DNA of 64,000 bases, taken from assembly GCF_000934745.1 (NCBI RefSeq), contig NZ_JYNO01000001.1, positions 558,001 to 622,000 of the forward strand, given 5' to 3'. The first letter of the stretch is position 1. Every line of letters starts with the position of its first letter. Below the pieces are notes generated by a model. That model was given only the letters and a program-made list of their open reading frames with translations, did no database searches and had not been told where the DNA came from. The position numbers were made by a program, and so were the translations under genes. Of the stretch, positions 32,016 to 40,635 are shown in pieces. Source of the stretch: Desulfonatronum thioautotrophicum. Lineage in GTDB: Bacteria > Desulfobacterota > Desulfovibrionia > Desulfovibrionales > Desulfonatronaceae.

Positions 32016-33446
32016 TCATCTCGACAATGAACCGGAGGCGGGTTTGAAGAGGGCATCCCGCAACACCTGAACCGGGTGCCGGACCGGGATGGTGTCCATA
32101 TGCTCGAACTGCAGGCGGCAGCTCAGGCATTCGGTGAGGATGGCTTCGGGCCGGTGCGTCCGGATCTTGTCCATCAAGGGCGCGCCAAGCTTCAGACTGG
32201 GCTGATGGAACGCCTTTTTGTAGCCCATGATCCCAGCCATGCCGCAGCAGTTCAGGGTTCCGGTCAGCGGCGTCACCTCAAGTTCGGGAACCGCATACAG
32301 CAGGTCCAGAAAGGGGTATCCGATCTTCTGCTCCCGCAAATGGCAGGGCGGGTAGTAGACCGCCCGCTCAGGGACGGCGTGTTTCATTGCAGGTAAACGG
32401 TCTTCACCCGCCAATTTTCCGAGATATTCCCCCAGGTCGAAGGTCTGCTCCCCCACGGCGATGCGTTGCAACGGGTCAAGACTGGAAAACAGTCCGGTAT
32501 CGCGTAGAATCGGTCCGTAGGTGGCCTTGTGCAGAACGATCATATCTCCTTCCCGGGGGCCGCTGATGCCCATGCCCGCCGGGATGCGCAGCGAGCGTTC
32601 ATCCCCGCCGGCTTGCTCCTGATAGGCGTCCGAGTAGTAGGCGCCTTCGCGCAGGAGGTGCTTGAAAAAATAGCCGCAGGTCGGGCAGGAGCAGACCAGG
32701 TCGAAGCCCTCTGCCACGTACTTGGCCATCCAGCGCAGGTTACGTTCAACCAGGCCCAGGGCCATGCCCTGATCCCCCTCCAGGAGCGGCGGCATGCCGC
32801 AGCATGCTCCGTCCGGATCGTTGACGGACGAAACGACCAGCACGCCGCTGGCCTCCAGAATCCCCACCGTGGCCTGGGCCACGTCCGGAAAGAGAAAGCG
32901 GGCCGTGCATCCCGGGAAGTAGACCGCCTTGCGCACGCCGTCTTGCGCATCCCGGCCTTGAACGGACGGGCGGTCGCGCACCCAGCGGTCGAAGTTCTTC
33001 CGAGGCACGGCCGGCATGGCACGGTCCGGATGAATGCCCAGGGTGCGTTTGATCAGGGCCGAGGTCGCCGGATTGGACGTCAGCAGTCCGCTCAGCGCCG
33101 GAAAGTTCCCGCAAAGCGTTCCAATCCGGCCCACGTCCTGCAGGGCCTGTACGCCGAAGGGCAGACCGTCCCGTTTCGCGTAGGCGGCCTTGGCGGCCAT
33201 GATTTCCCGGCGGATGTTCACGCAGGGGCAGAGTCCACAGAGATTGCACAGATCGGAAAGGCGCTTCAACTCCGCGGGCGTCGCCCCTTCGCCCAGTTCC
33301 CGTTTACGGTCGTGTAGCCGGAACAATTCCGGCAGGAACAGGCAGGCGTCCTCGATGAAGTGGCGGCAGTCCTCGCAGGAGCCACATGCCGTGACCACGT
33401 TTTGGGTGAGATTTTCCGGGGTGTTTTTCGGTGTGTCTTGGGTCAT
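32016..33446 (-). CDS. CCG-domain Fe-S oxidoreductase (GlpC/HdrD-like)
   Basis: A 476-residue soluble protein. The N-terminal iron-sulfur region has CGSCEDCRHF and CNLCGLCPCVN (about residues 20-75). Two CCG domains follow: CTARFLFP with GACCGMPPL and CPTCGYFF, then YYPPCHLREQK, NCCGMAGIMG and ECLSCRLQFEH. CCG domains hold special [4Fe-4S] clusters in heterodisulfide-reductase HdrB/D and in the GlpC subunit. No GlpA/B, flavoprotein or Hdr partner is adjacent. It is convergent with the permease gene. Electron transfer in thiol or arsenic chemistry is possible from context only. Confidence 0.87.
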   Translation of the reverse strand: MTQDTPKNTPENLTQNVVTACGSCEDCRHFIEDACLFLPELFRLHDRKRELGEGATPAELKRLSDLCNLCGLCPCVNIRREIMAAKAAYAKRDGLPFGVQALQDVGRIGTLCGNFPALSGLLTSNPATSALIKRTLGIHPDRAMPAVPRKNFDRWVRDRPSVQGRDAQDGVRKAVYFPGCTARFLFPDVAQATVGILEASGVLVVSSVNDPDGACCGMPPLLEGDQGMALGLVERNLRWMAKYVAEGFDLVCSCPTCGYFFKHLLREGAYYSDAYQEQAGGDERSLRIPAGMGISGPREGDMIVLHKATYGPILRDTGLFSSLDPLQRIAVGEQTFDLGEYLGKLAGEDRLPAMKHAVPERAVYYPPCHLREQKIGYPFLDLLYAVPELEVTPLTGTLNCCGMAGIMGYKKAFHQPSLKLGAPLMDKIRTHRPEAILTECLSCRLQFEHMDTIPVRHPVQVLRDALFKPASGSLSR

Positions 33447-33797
33447 CGCGCAGATCCTTGTTGCGTGAAGTTTTTATCTCTACAGCGAAACTTCCATTTT
33501 CATTGTCAGGGCAAGACGTTTAAACCACGGGGCACACGGGGAAAGAAAACCTGGCTATTGGAGACATTGTTGCAAATATTTCTCGGATAAAGTGGTTGTG
33601 ACGCACACGAACCCTAAAAATCCCGTGTTTTTCCGTGTATTCCGTGGGCCGATCCTGGACATTTTCTGAAGGAAAAACAAAGTTTCACTGTAATGTCATG
33701 GGGTTCGCGTGGTGGTGTTTGGTCCACTTGACATCAAGGAGTTGTTTTGTAACTTATATTTCGTCGTTTAGCTAGATGTGCATTTTAAGAAGAAAAA
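33447..33797. other. Intergenic region with inverted repeat and decayed ars promoter
   Basis: Two things are visible. First, CCACGGGGCACACGGGGAAA near 33524 and its near-complement TTTTCCGTGTATTCCGTGG near 33632-33650 form an inverted repeat of the widespread CCACGGA-ACACGGA type. Second, from TTGACA at 33728-33733 to 33780 the sequence follows the arsR promoter at 27720 (GTAAC, TTCGT, GTTTAGCTAGAT), with the operator's left half lost. The 5' part also holds the leader of the Fe-S protein gene. Confidence 0.6.
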
Positions 33798-34169
33798 ATG
33801 GAGACATGCTCTAAGCATGGTCAAAGGTCTGGCTGATGGCAACAGGCCTTGGATTCTGGTGGCGTTGACGGAACACAACGGACTCAGCGTTTGCCCGTTG
33901 ATCAAGATGCTCGGCCTGGCCGGAGCAACGGTATCCAGGCTCATGAACATTCCACAGGGTGCCGTTTTGTCCAAAACCGTAAGCAGGGGCGGTGGGTTTT
34001 TTATCGTCTCTCTGGTGAATTTCCTGAACTGCTCCAAGCGTGGCTTCGGGAATCATTGGCCGATCCACCAGAAGCCCTGGCGGGCAGGGACAACTTGAAG
34101 GCCGTCCTGGCTTGCGATCCCGATGCCCTGTGCCGTCGCCAACGCAAGGAAAGAGCATGTTTCGCTTAA
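33798..34169 (+). pseudogene. Frameshifted arsR paralogue
   Basis: It matches the intact arsR at 27791-28204 along its length, but a base is gained just after the ATG (33798, relative to the copy), and a second shift lies near 33945-33965. Before the shift it reads GLADGNRPWILVALTEHNGL and LGLAGATVSRLMNIPQ; after it, in another frame, QGRWVFYRLSGEFPELLQAW and [14 protein letters not shown]. The metal-site CVCQ has become SVCP. It sits directly upstream of acr3. A once functional arsR-acr3 arrangement has therefore lost its own repressor. Confidence 0.8.
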
Positions 34170-34197
34170 TTTTTCAACGAGTTGCAAGGAGAGCGCA

Positions 34198-35301
34198 GTG
34201 ACCGAATCCGTCGCCAAACAAATGTCCTTTCTGGACCGATTTCTGACCCTCTGGATCTTTCTGGCCATGATTGTTGGGGTGGGGACCGGGTATCTCTTTC
34301 CGGGCATTCCGGACATCATCAATCTCTTACAGATCGGGAACACGAATATCCCTATCGCCATCGGTCTGATCGTGATGATGTATCCACCCTTGGCCAAGGT
34401 CCAGTACGACAAGATGCATCTGGTCTTCCGTCATACCAGCGTGCTTATGCTGTCTCTGGTCCAGAACTGGATCATCGGGCCGATCCTGATGTTTCTGCTG
34501 GCCGTGGCCTTTCTCTCCGACCATCATGAGTACATGGTCGGTCTGATCCTCATCGGTCTGGCCCGGTGCATTGCCATGGTCATCGTCTGGAACGATCTGG
34601 CCAAGGGTGACCGAGAATACTGCGCCGGGCTGGTGGCCTTCAACTCGGTCTTCCAGATCCTGCTCTTTTCGGTCTACGCCTACCTCTTCCTGACAGTCTT
34701 TCCCGGCTGGCTGGGCATCGAGGGCACCCTGGTGGACATCACCATGAAGGAGATTGCCATCAGCGTGCTGATCTACCTGGGCCTTCCTTTTGCCGCGGGC
34801 ATCTTCTCCCGGCTCTACGGGGTACGGGCCAAGGGTGAGCAATGGTACCAGGAAAAGTTCGTTCCGTTCATCAGCCCGTTCACTTTGATCGCCCTGCTGT
34901 TTACCATCGTGGTGATGTTTTCCCTCAAGGGCGAGTATATCGTGCAATTGCCCATGGACGTGGTCCGGGTGGCCATTCCGCTACTTATTTACTTCGTGGT
35001 CATGTTCGTCATCTCCTTTTTTCTGTCCATGAAATTCAAGGCCACCTACGAGCAGTCCACCTCCCTGAGCTTCACCGCGGCCTCCAACAACTTCGAGCTG
35101 GCCATCGCCGTGGCTATCGCCGTGTTCGGCATCCACTCCGGAGTGGCCTTTGCCGCGGTCATCGGCCCGTTGGTGGAAGTGCCCGTGCTCATCGGTCTGG
35201 TCCACGTTGCCCTGTATTTCAAGCGCAAATACTTCCCCTATGCCATGAATACGCCCACCGGGGTCTGCCACCTGACCTGCAAGCCGGTGGACGTCAAATG
35301 A
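34198..35301 (+). CDS. arsB: ACR3-family arsenite efflux permease
   Basis: A 367-residue membrane transporter of the ACR3 (BASS-like) family with ten helices. Signature stretches are [19 protein letters not shown] (about residue 52), [18 protein letters not shown], with the conserved Cys in helix 4, and [20 protein letters not shown] near the C-terminus. It expels As(III) using the proton gradient. The GTG at 34198 is chosen because AAGGAG lies 6 bp upstream; the longer frame from 34123 runs into the arsR pseudogene. It is followed by an ArsR relic and arsC. Confidence 0.95.
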   Translation: MTESVAKQMSFLDRFLTLWIFLAMIVGVGTGYLFPGIPDIINLLQIGNTNIPIAIGLIVMMYPPLAKVQYDKMHLVFRHTSVLMLSLVQNWIIGPILMFLLAVAFLSDHHEYMVGLILIGLARCIAMVIVWNDLAKGDREYCAGLVAFNSVFQILLFSVYAYLFLTVFPGWLGIEGTLVDITMKEIAISVLIYLGLPFAAGIFSRLYGVRAKGEQWYQEKFVPFISPFTLIALLFTIVVMFSLKGEYIVQLPMDVVRVAIPLLIYFVVMFVISFFLSMKFKATYEQSTSLSFTAASNNFELAIAVAIAVFGIHSGVAFAAVIGPLVEVPVLIGLVHVALYFKRKYFPYAMNTPTGVCHLTCKPVDVK

Positions 35302-35353
35302 TCCGCGTCAACAAACCCAGGCTCTCATCCGGCCCCAAGCTGGCCGGGCGGGA

Positions 35354-35470
35354 CTGCTCCTGGAAGGGGAACTGTGCGCTTGCGAACTCCGGGATCTGGC
35401 GGAGGTGGATACTTGCTTCACGTCCAAGCAGTTATCCACACTGAGAGAAGCGGTTGCATGGACCGTTTCA
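35354..35470 (+). pseudogene. Relic of another ArsR-type regulator in the acr3-arsC gap
   Basis: One frame reads LLLEGELCACELRDLAEVDT, then CFTSKQLSTLREAVAW, without a start. This follows the ArsR pattern of the ELCVCEL metal helix, recognition helix TVSKHLSVLKEAG and nearby wing, and is clearly different from the two copies upstream. Homology is lost on both sides. The rest of the 336-bp gap (35302-35637) shows no gene, only the leader and AACGGAGG ribosome site of arsC. Confidence 0.5.
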
Positions 35471-35637
35471 ACGCCCGGAACATCGGGAAACGTACCCCTG
35501 TTTTATGCGAAGAGAACGCAACTCAGGAGCTGGAAGTCAATACCCGGATACGAGAATCGAATTATCGCGGGTAACTGTGTATCGGGATTTTTTTACGGTC
35601 ATTCCTGGGGGCGAAGCACAAACCAACGGAGGAAATC

Positions 35638-36075
35638 ATGTCCAAGGTCAAGATTCTCTTTCTCTGCACCGGCAACTCCTGTCGCAGTCAGATGGCCGAA
35701 GGCTGGACCAGACACCTCAAGAGCGACGTGATCGAAGCCTTTTCCGCGGGCATCGAGAAGCACGGGCTCAATCCGCACGCCGTGCGGGTCATGGCCGAGG
35801 CCGGGGTGGATATCAGCGGATTTCGTTCCAAGACCATGGACAAGTTGCCGGACCAGGAGTTCGACTACGTGATCACCCTGTGCGGCCACGCCCAGGAAAC
35901 CTGCCCCTTCTTCCCCGCCAAGACCAGGCGGATCCACGTCGGCTTCGACGACCCGCCCAAACTCGCACAAACCGCCCAATCCGAGGAAGAGGCCCTGGGC
36001 CACTACTGCCGGGTGCGCGATGAAATTCGGGATTACGTGCGGGCTTTGCCGGAAGCGCTTGGCGAGCGGCTCTGA
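35638..36075 (+). CDS. arsC: Thioredoxin-coupled arsenate reductase
   Basis: A 145-residue ArsC of the low-molecular-weight-phosphatase fold. The P-loop is LFLCTGNSCRSQMAEG (about residues 7-22), and the redox cysteine pair lies in ITLCGHAQETCPFFP (about residues 80-94), as in Staphylococcus pI258 ArsC. It reduces As(V) to As(III) with thioredoxin, and As(III) then leaves through ACR3. The three thioredoxin-like proteins of the island could serve it, although two look periplasmic. ATG follows GGAGG. Confidence 0.95.
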   Translation: MSKVKILFLCTGNSCRSQMAEGWTRHLKSDVIEAFSAGIEKHGLNPHAVRVMAEAGVDISGFRSKTMDKLPDQEFDYVITLCGHAQETCPFFPAKTRRIHVGFDDPPKLAQTAQSEEEALGHYCRVRDEIRDYVRALPEALGERL

Positions 36076-36202
36076 CTCAGTCTGTATTAGGCCCAGCATT
36101 GACCAAGGTTTCCAGCTCCCTGGACTGTCTTTTGAAATTCTTTCGCGGAACCTCCCACTCCAGGCAAGCCGGTGAGGCGGGCTCCGGGGAAATGCCGGTC
36201 CG

Positions 36203-36313
36203 TCATCCTCCCAGGGCCGCTCCTTTTGCCAGACTGATCAGCAGACCACCCAGGGCGAGAAAGGTCCTGAAAACCCCCCAAACCCGCCGAGTCCTCGTTG
36301 CATTGTCCGTCAT
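36203..36313 (-). CDS. 36-aa small membrane protein, putative
   Basis: A short frame (MTDNATRTRRVWGVFRTFL..., ending in KGAALGG) has an ideal AGGAG seven bases before its ATG. A basic N-terminus is followed by one hydrophobic helix (FRTFLALGGLLISLA). It lies downstream of fetB on the same strand and may be its last cistron. No family is recognised. The rest of the 36076-36397 gap shows nothing else. Expression is only predicted. Confidence 0.45.
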   Translation of the reverse strand: MTDNATRTRRVWGVFRTFLALGGLLISLAKGAALGG

Positions 36314-36397
36314 TGTTCATCTCCTGATTGATGATTCGGTGTCCTTGATATTCCGAAGAGGAAACGGAAATCCGTTGCTGGGAGGACGCCGTTTGCT

Positions 36398-37174
36398 TCA
36401 CAGCAACTGGTCCTGCTTGTTGAAAAACGTGCGGCAGCCCAGCTGGAGCATGGTGATGATGCTCAGGGCCACTGCCCCGAGGATACCGAGCATAATGGCG
36501 ATCTGATAGGCAATGGCCGTGGTCGGGACGGTGCCGGAGAGGATCTGGCCGGTCATCATCCCCGGCAGAAAGACGATGCCCATGCCGACCATGGAGTTGA
36601 TGGTCGGCATGATCGCCGCATCAAAGGCCCCGTTGACGATCCCCCGGGTGGCGGCCGTGGGCGTGGCGCCAAGGATCAGGGCTTCCTCCAACAGGTGCTT
36701 GCGGGTGGTCATGCCCTCCAGCAGCGACTTCACGCCCAGGGAGATGCCGGTCATGGAATTGCCGATGATCATCCCGGCGATGGGCACGAAGTATCGCGGT
36801 TCGTACCAGGGGCTGACGCGCACCACCACCAGCAGGAAATAGATGATGCAGGTCAGGGTGCCGAAGCACATGGAAAAGGCCACGACCTTGCGCAGAGGGT
36901 TGGTCAGTTTGTCTCGGAATTTCCGGAATACCGTGTGGATCGCGAACGCTTCCATGACCACGATGATCAGGCCGGTGACGTACGGGCTGGGATTGTCGAA
37001 CACGATGACCAAAACGTACCCGACCAGGATGAGCTGGAGCGTCATGCGCAGTGAGGAGATCACGATCTCCTTCTCCCGGCCGATGCCCCGGAAACGAACG
37101 ATGGCCAGGACAATGAGCACAAAAATGTAGGCCAGGCCGACCTGGAGCATGGTCAAGTCGATGACGTCAGGCAC
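36398..37174 (-). CDS. fetB: ABC transporter permease, FetB/YbbM (UPF0014) family
   Basis: A 258-residue membrane protein with about seven helices. Family marks are RMTLQLILVGYVLVIVF, AFAIHTVFRKFRDK, the core PIAGMIIGNSMTGISLGV (about residue 120) and GATPTAATRGIVNGAFDAAIMPTINSM. FetAB of E. coli is a putative iron exporter that helps under oxidative stress. The GTG at 37174 overlaps the fetA stop by 8 bp and lies after GGGGGG. The longer frame to 37294 lies inside fetA. Confidence 0.92.
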   Translation of the reverse strand: MPDVIDLTMLQVGLAYIFVLIVLAIVRFRGIGREKEIVISSLRMTLQLILVGYVLVIVFDNPSPYVTGLIIVVMEAFAIHTVFRKFRDKLTNPLRKVVAFSMCFGTLTCIIYFLLVVVRVSPWYEPRYFVPIAGMIIGNSMTGISLGVKSLLEGMTTRKHLLEEALILGATPTAATRGIVNGAFDAAIMPTINSMVGMGIVFLPGMMTGQILSGTVPTTAIAYQIAIMLGILGAVALSIITMLQLGCRTFFNKQDQLL

Positions 37175-37811
37175 GAACTGCCCCCCTCTCAACGCATTTT
37201 CCCGCGGACATCGAGATGATCGTGTCCGAGTACTTCCGAGCCACGGCCCTGGAATGGGTGACCATGATGATGGTCGTGCCCGTGGATCGGACATGGGCGG
37301 TGAGCATGTCGAAGATCAGCTGTTCGGTTTCCTCGTCCAGGGCCGAGGAGGGCTCGTCCAGCAGGTAGACCCGGGGCTTGAGCAGGAGCACCCGGGCCAG
37401 GGCCAACCGCTGGCGCTCCCCGCCGGACAGTTTGTCCGCGGGCTCATCCAGGGCTTTGACCAGACGGACCTGCTCCAGCAATGGCTTCAGGGTCTCGTCG
37501 CCCGGCGGCTCCTTTTCCTGAAACCGCGGCCCGGCCCGCAGATTGTCCCCAACCGTGCCCTCGAAGATCGCCGGGTTCTGGGAAAGCATGACCACGTCGC
37601 GGCGGTGGCGGACCGAGTCCCTTTGGCCCAGGTCCTCGCCCTGAAACAGGATACGTCCGCTGGTGGGCGAGATCATCTTGTTCAGTAGCCGCAGCACCGT
37701 GGTTTTGCCGCTGCCGCTGGCCCCCACCAGGGAAGTGACCTGCTCCGTGCCGATCACCAGGTGTGGCAGCTCCAGAATGTTCTCATATTGCACGTCAATG
37801 AATTCAAACAT
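37167..37811 (-). CDS. fetA: ABC transporter ATP-binding protein, FetA/YbbL family
   Basis: A 214-residue ATPase with Walker A GASGSGKTTVLRLL (about residue 31), Q-loop VVMLSQNPAIF, signature LSGGERQRLALARVLL (about residue 128), Walker B VYLLDEPSSALDEET and a switch His in IIMVTHS. With the overlapping permease gene it forms a FetAB-type exporter. AAGGA lies seven bases before the ATG. The gap upstream (37812-38045) shows no further gene. Confidence 0.93.
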   Translation of the reverse strand: MFEFIDVQYENILELPHLVIGTEQVTSLVGASGSGKTTVLRLLNKMISPTSGRILFQGEDLGQRDSVRHRRDVVMLSQNPAIFEGTVGDNLRAGPRFQEKEPPGDETLKPLLEQVRLVKALDEPADKLSGGERQRLALARVLLLKPRVYLLDEPSSALDEETEQLIFDMLTAHVRSTGTTIIMVTHSRAVARKYSDTIISMSAGKCVERGAVRA

Positions 37812-38045
37812 TGTTGATCCTTCCAGCCGGTTTCCGGAGCACCTTGTTTCCGATCTTCCGCATGCTCCGGCATGGTTTTGTCCATAAGCACCCGCTATCC
37901 ATTGCTCGTCGGTGTCCTGCTCCGAAGCATGGCTCCTGATGAACTTGGGTTTGGGAAGCTGCCTGTTGTCGTGTTACAATCATGCTGTTCGTGTCTTTTT
38001 AAATTTATATTTGACAATTCCCCGTCGCGAACTTAGCAATTAATT

Positions 38046-38372
38046 ATGTCAATAGGCCAAAGAAAAGTTATGTCACTCGTACTTCTGCTCGGTATATTTT
38101 TCGCCGTTAGCGGATTTGATTGTCGTGCCATGGACTTTGGCCATTCAGAGGCGTCCGAGTCCTCGTGGTGCTTTTCCCCTGGCCCGGATGCTCATTCCGA
38201 TTCATCTGCAATCAGAATCTGTTCGTGTCTCCACTGCCTCTTTTTTACCACATCCCTGTTCGTTGAAAGCATCTTCCTTTCTCCCTACTCCTTGTCTCTT
38301 TCTTTCGTAACGCCTCTTTTCCCTCCCGACGTCTTCGTGAGCCCGATGGGCTTGCCGCCCGAATACGCCTGA
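38046..38372 (+). CDS. Hypothetical small exported Cys-containing protein
   Basis: A 108-residue frame with a signal peptide (MSLVLLLGIFFAVSGFDCRA from the second Met at 38070), a His/Ser/Asp-rich middle (FGHSEASES) and CSCLHCLFF near residue 59. TTGACA at 38011-38016 lies just upstream. Short proteins of this plan (signal, Cys/His cluster, FxPP-like end) are seen near metal efflux loci, but I cannot name the family. It precedes the Fe-S/NrfD genes with a 232-bp gap. Confidence is limited because composition is odd. Confidence 0.45.
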   Translation: MSIGQRKVMSLVLLLGIFFAVSGFDCRAMDFGHSEASESSWCFSPGPDAHSDSSAIRICSCLHCLFFTTSLFVESIFLSPYSLSLSFVTPLFPPDVFVSPMGLPPEYA

Positions 38373-38604
38373 CATCTTCGCCGCAACGGTGGGATTTTCA
38401 GATTTGCCGAGCCAAGCAACCAGCGCCAAGCTGCGTTGCTGAAGCCCCCGATCTTGCCCTCCCCTCTTTGCTTATTGTCTTTCAATTTTGCTCTCTGTTG
38501 GTCCGTCGTATGATATTGTGCGGCGAGTTAACACCCAACCTCTCCTTTCATATTTTCTGACTTCGACAAGATTATTCTGCTCAACCCCAACGAGGAGGGA
38601 TCAG

Positions 38605-39351
38605 ATGGATTTTTCCCGCAGAAATTTTCTTCGTCTGGCAGGGGTCGTGGGGGTCTCCGGCGCTGTCGGTTTGACGCCTTTGGCCGTGCTGCAAGCCGGA
38701 GTGCAAGAACCTTTGCCCGCAATTCTCAAAACCGGCGACACCCCGCGCTACGGCATGTTCATCGATCTGGAGAAGTGCGTGGGCTGCAATGCCTGTACTG
38801 TGGCCTGCATCCGGGAAAATAACACTCCCCGAGGTATCGGCTACATCGACGTGATGGCCATGGAGAAGCCGCGAGCCGCCTACCTGGACACTCATTTCCA
38901 GCCCATGCAGTGCATGCACTGCGAGGATCCGTCCTGCGTACCGGTCTGTCCGGTGCAGGCAACCTACAAACGGGCCGATGGGATTGTCGTTCAGGACCTG
39001 AAGCGGTGTATCGGCTGCAAGTATTGCATGTTGGCCTGTCCCTACAAGGTCCGGCACTTCAACAAACAACCCCCATTCACCACCAGCAGGGTGCACCCTG
39101 CCGGTGGTGGCTACCCAGGGGGCGTTGTTCTGAAATGTACTTTTTGTCAGCACAGGATTGATGCCGGAAACATCACCACGGCGTGTACCGAGGCCTGTCC
39201 GGCGGACGCCCGCTATTTCGGCGATCTGAACGACCCGCGCAGCGACGTCTCCAGGGTTATTTTCAGACGCAAGGGGATCCAGTTGCTACCGGAAAAACTG
39301 ACCCGGCCGCAGATCTATTACGGTCCGCCCAAAACCGAGAGGAGGGTTTAG
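38605..39351 (+). CDS. Tat-exported four-cluster ferredoxin-like subunit (PsrB/TtrB/NrfC type)
   Basis: A 248-residue Fe-S protein with twin-arginine signal RRNFLRLAGVVGVSGAVGL. Four Cys groups bind [4Fe-4S] clusters: CVGCNACTVAC, CMHCEDPSCVPVC, CIGCKYCMLAC and CTFCQHRI..CTEACP. This is the electron-wire subunit of complex-iron-sulfur-molybdoenzyme type complexes. The start at 38605 follows GAGGAGGGA. An NrfD protein starts 3 bp downstream. The usual molybdopterin partner is missing here and its place is taken by a haem lipoprotein. The longer frame from 38488 has no signal-peptide logic. Confidence 0.92.
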   Translation: MDFSRRNFLRLAGVVGVSGAVGLTPLAVLQAGVQEPLPAILKTGDTPRYGMFIDLEKCVGCNACTVACIRENNTPRGIGYIDVMAMEKPRAAYLDTHFQPMQCMHCEDPSCVPVCPVQATYKRADGIVVQDLKRCIGCKYCMLACPYKVRHFNKQPPFTTSRVHPAGGGYPGGVVLKCTFCQHRIDAGNITTACTEACPADARYFGDLNDPRSDVSRVIFRRKGIQLLPEKLTRPQIYYGPPKTERRV

Positions 39352-39354
39352 GCC

Positions 39355-40569
39355 ATGACCAACACGGAAGCGCAACAACGCAAAAGCGGCTTGATCTACT
39401 TGTTGTTTTTCACCTGCCTGGTGCTGCTGGCCCTGGGTGTGTTCAGCGCAGTCCAAATTCAGCTCCAAGGCCAGGAGGTGTTTGGCTCCTCTGATCAGGT
39501 TCCCTGGAACATGCTCGTCGCTGGATATGTTTTTCTGGCACTGACTGCCAGCGGACTCTGCCTGACCGCCAACTTCTTCGAGTTACTGCACATCAAGCGT
39601 TTTCAATTGCTCCAGAAGCGGGCCCACTTTCTGGCCGTATCCTTTCTGGTTCCGGCCTTGGCCATGCTGGCCATGGACCTGGGGCAGTTCACCAGGATGC
39701 ATCACTTCATCCTCTACCCCAGCCTGACTTCTCCACTGTGGTGGATGGGCACGGTCTACGGGGTCTATCTCGTCCTGCTACTCTCGGAATTCTGGGCTAT
39801 TCACAAAGGCTATGCGCGGATGGCCTATACCTTCTCCGTGATCACGCTGATCGCCGCGGTGGTGGCCACGAGCATTCTGGGGGGCATCTTCTCGGTAATA
39901 CTGGACCGCACCCTGTGGTTCGGCAGCGGCACCCCAGTCTGGTTCGTCTTTTCCGCGGTCATTTCCGGAATCGCGGCCATGATCTTCATGACCATTCTGA
40001 CGTACTCCCTGAAGGGCAAGCCCATGGGTGACGACCTGCAACAGGCTCTCCGGGAGCTGGGGACCATCCTGACCGTGCTTTTGGGCATCGCCCTGGTCTT
40101 CACCGTGTGGCGGCTGATCGCCTCGGTCTACGTCAAGGTTCCGGACACATTCTTCATCATTTCCTCGCCCTACGGCCTGCAATTCTGGGTGCTTTTCCTG
40201 GGTGTGGGTGTTCTCGTCCCGTTCCTGCTGCTGCTCACGCGCACCAGGCGCAAAAGCAGCGCCATTGAACTGGCCGGACTGCTGGTGTTGATCGGGATGT
40301 ACGTGGACAAGCACATCTTTGTGCTTGCCGGGCAGCTGCGCCAGTCCATCGACGGGACCATCGCCGCCTACGCCAGTACGCAGACGGAATGGGGACTGCT
40401 GGTCGGAACAATCGCCGCCGCGATCCTGATGTACATGTTCGGAGAACGCTATCTCTCCCTGGATCAAGCGCCCCGGCAGACGGAGGTTGCGACGCCTGAA
40501 CCCGTGCTCCACGAGGAGCCGGAGATTCCGGGTCTGCCGCTGGCGGAGGAGAGCGCCGCCAAGAGCTGA
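39355..40569 (+). CDS. NrfD/PsrC-family quinone-interacting membrane subunit
   Basis: A 404-residue membrane protein with about ten helices (FFTCLVLLALGVFSA, MLVAGYVFLALTASGLCL, MGTVYGVYLVLLLSEFW, and on to TIAAAILMYMFGERY). Length and pattern fit the longer PsrC/TtrC/HybB-like NrfD group, which binds quinone at the periplasmic side. The C-terminal 30 residues are an acidic tail. It should receive electrons from, or give them to, the Fe-S protein encoded just upstream. The ATG lies 3 bp after that stop. Confidence 0.92.
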   Translation: MTNTEAQQRKSGLIYLLFFTCLVLLALGVFSAVQIQLQGQEVFGSSDQVPWNMLVAGYVFLALTASGLCLTANFFELLHIKRFQLLQKRAHFLAVSFLVPALAMLAMDLGQFTRMHHFILYPSLTSPLWWMGTVYGVYLVLLLSEFWAIHKGYARMAYTFSVITLIAAVVATSILGGIFSVILDRTLWFGSGTPVWFVFSAVISGIAAMIFMTILTYSLKGKPMGDDLQQALRELGTILTVLLGIALVFTVWRLIASVYVKVPDTFFIISSPYGLQFWVLFLGVGVLVPFLLLLTRTRRKSSAIELAGLLVLIGMYVDKHIFVLAGQLRQSIDGTIAAYASTQTEWGLLVGTIAAAILMYMFGERYLSLDQAPRQTEVATPEPVLHEEPEIPGLPLAEESAAKS

Positions 40570-40635
40570 CGATGAATCCTGCTCGGATCATTCCGGCGTT
40601 TGTTTCGATCACCCATCACCCAGGAGGTTGATTCC

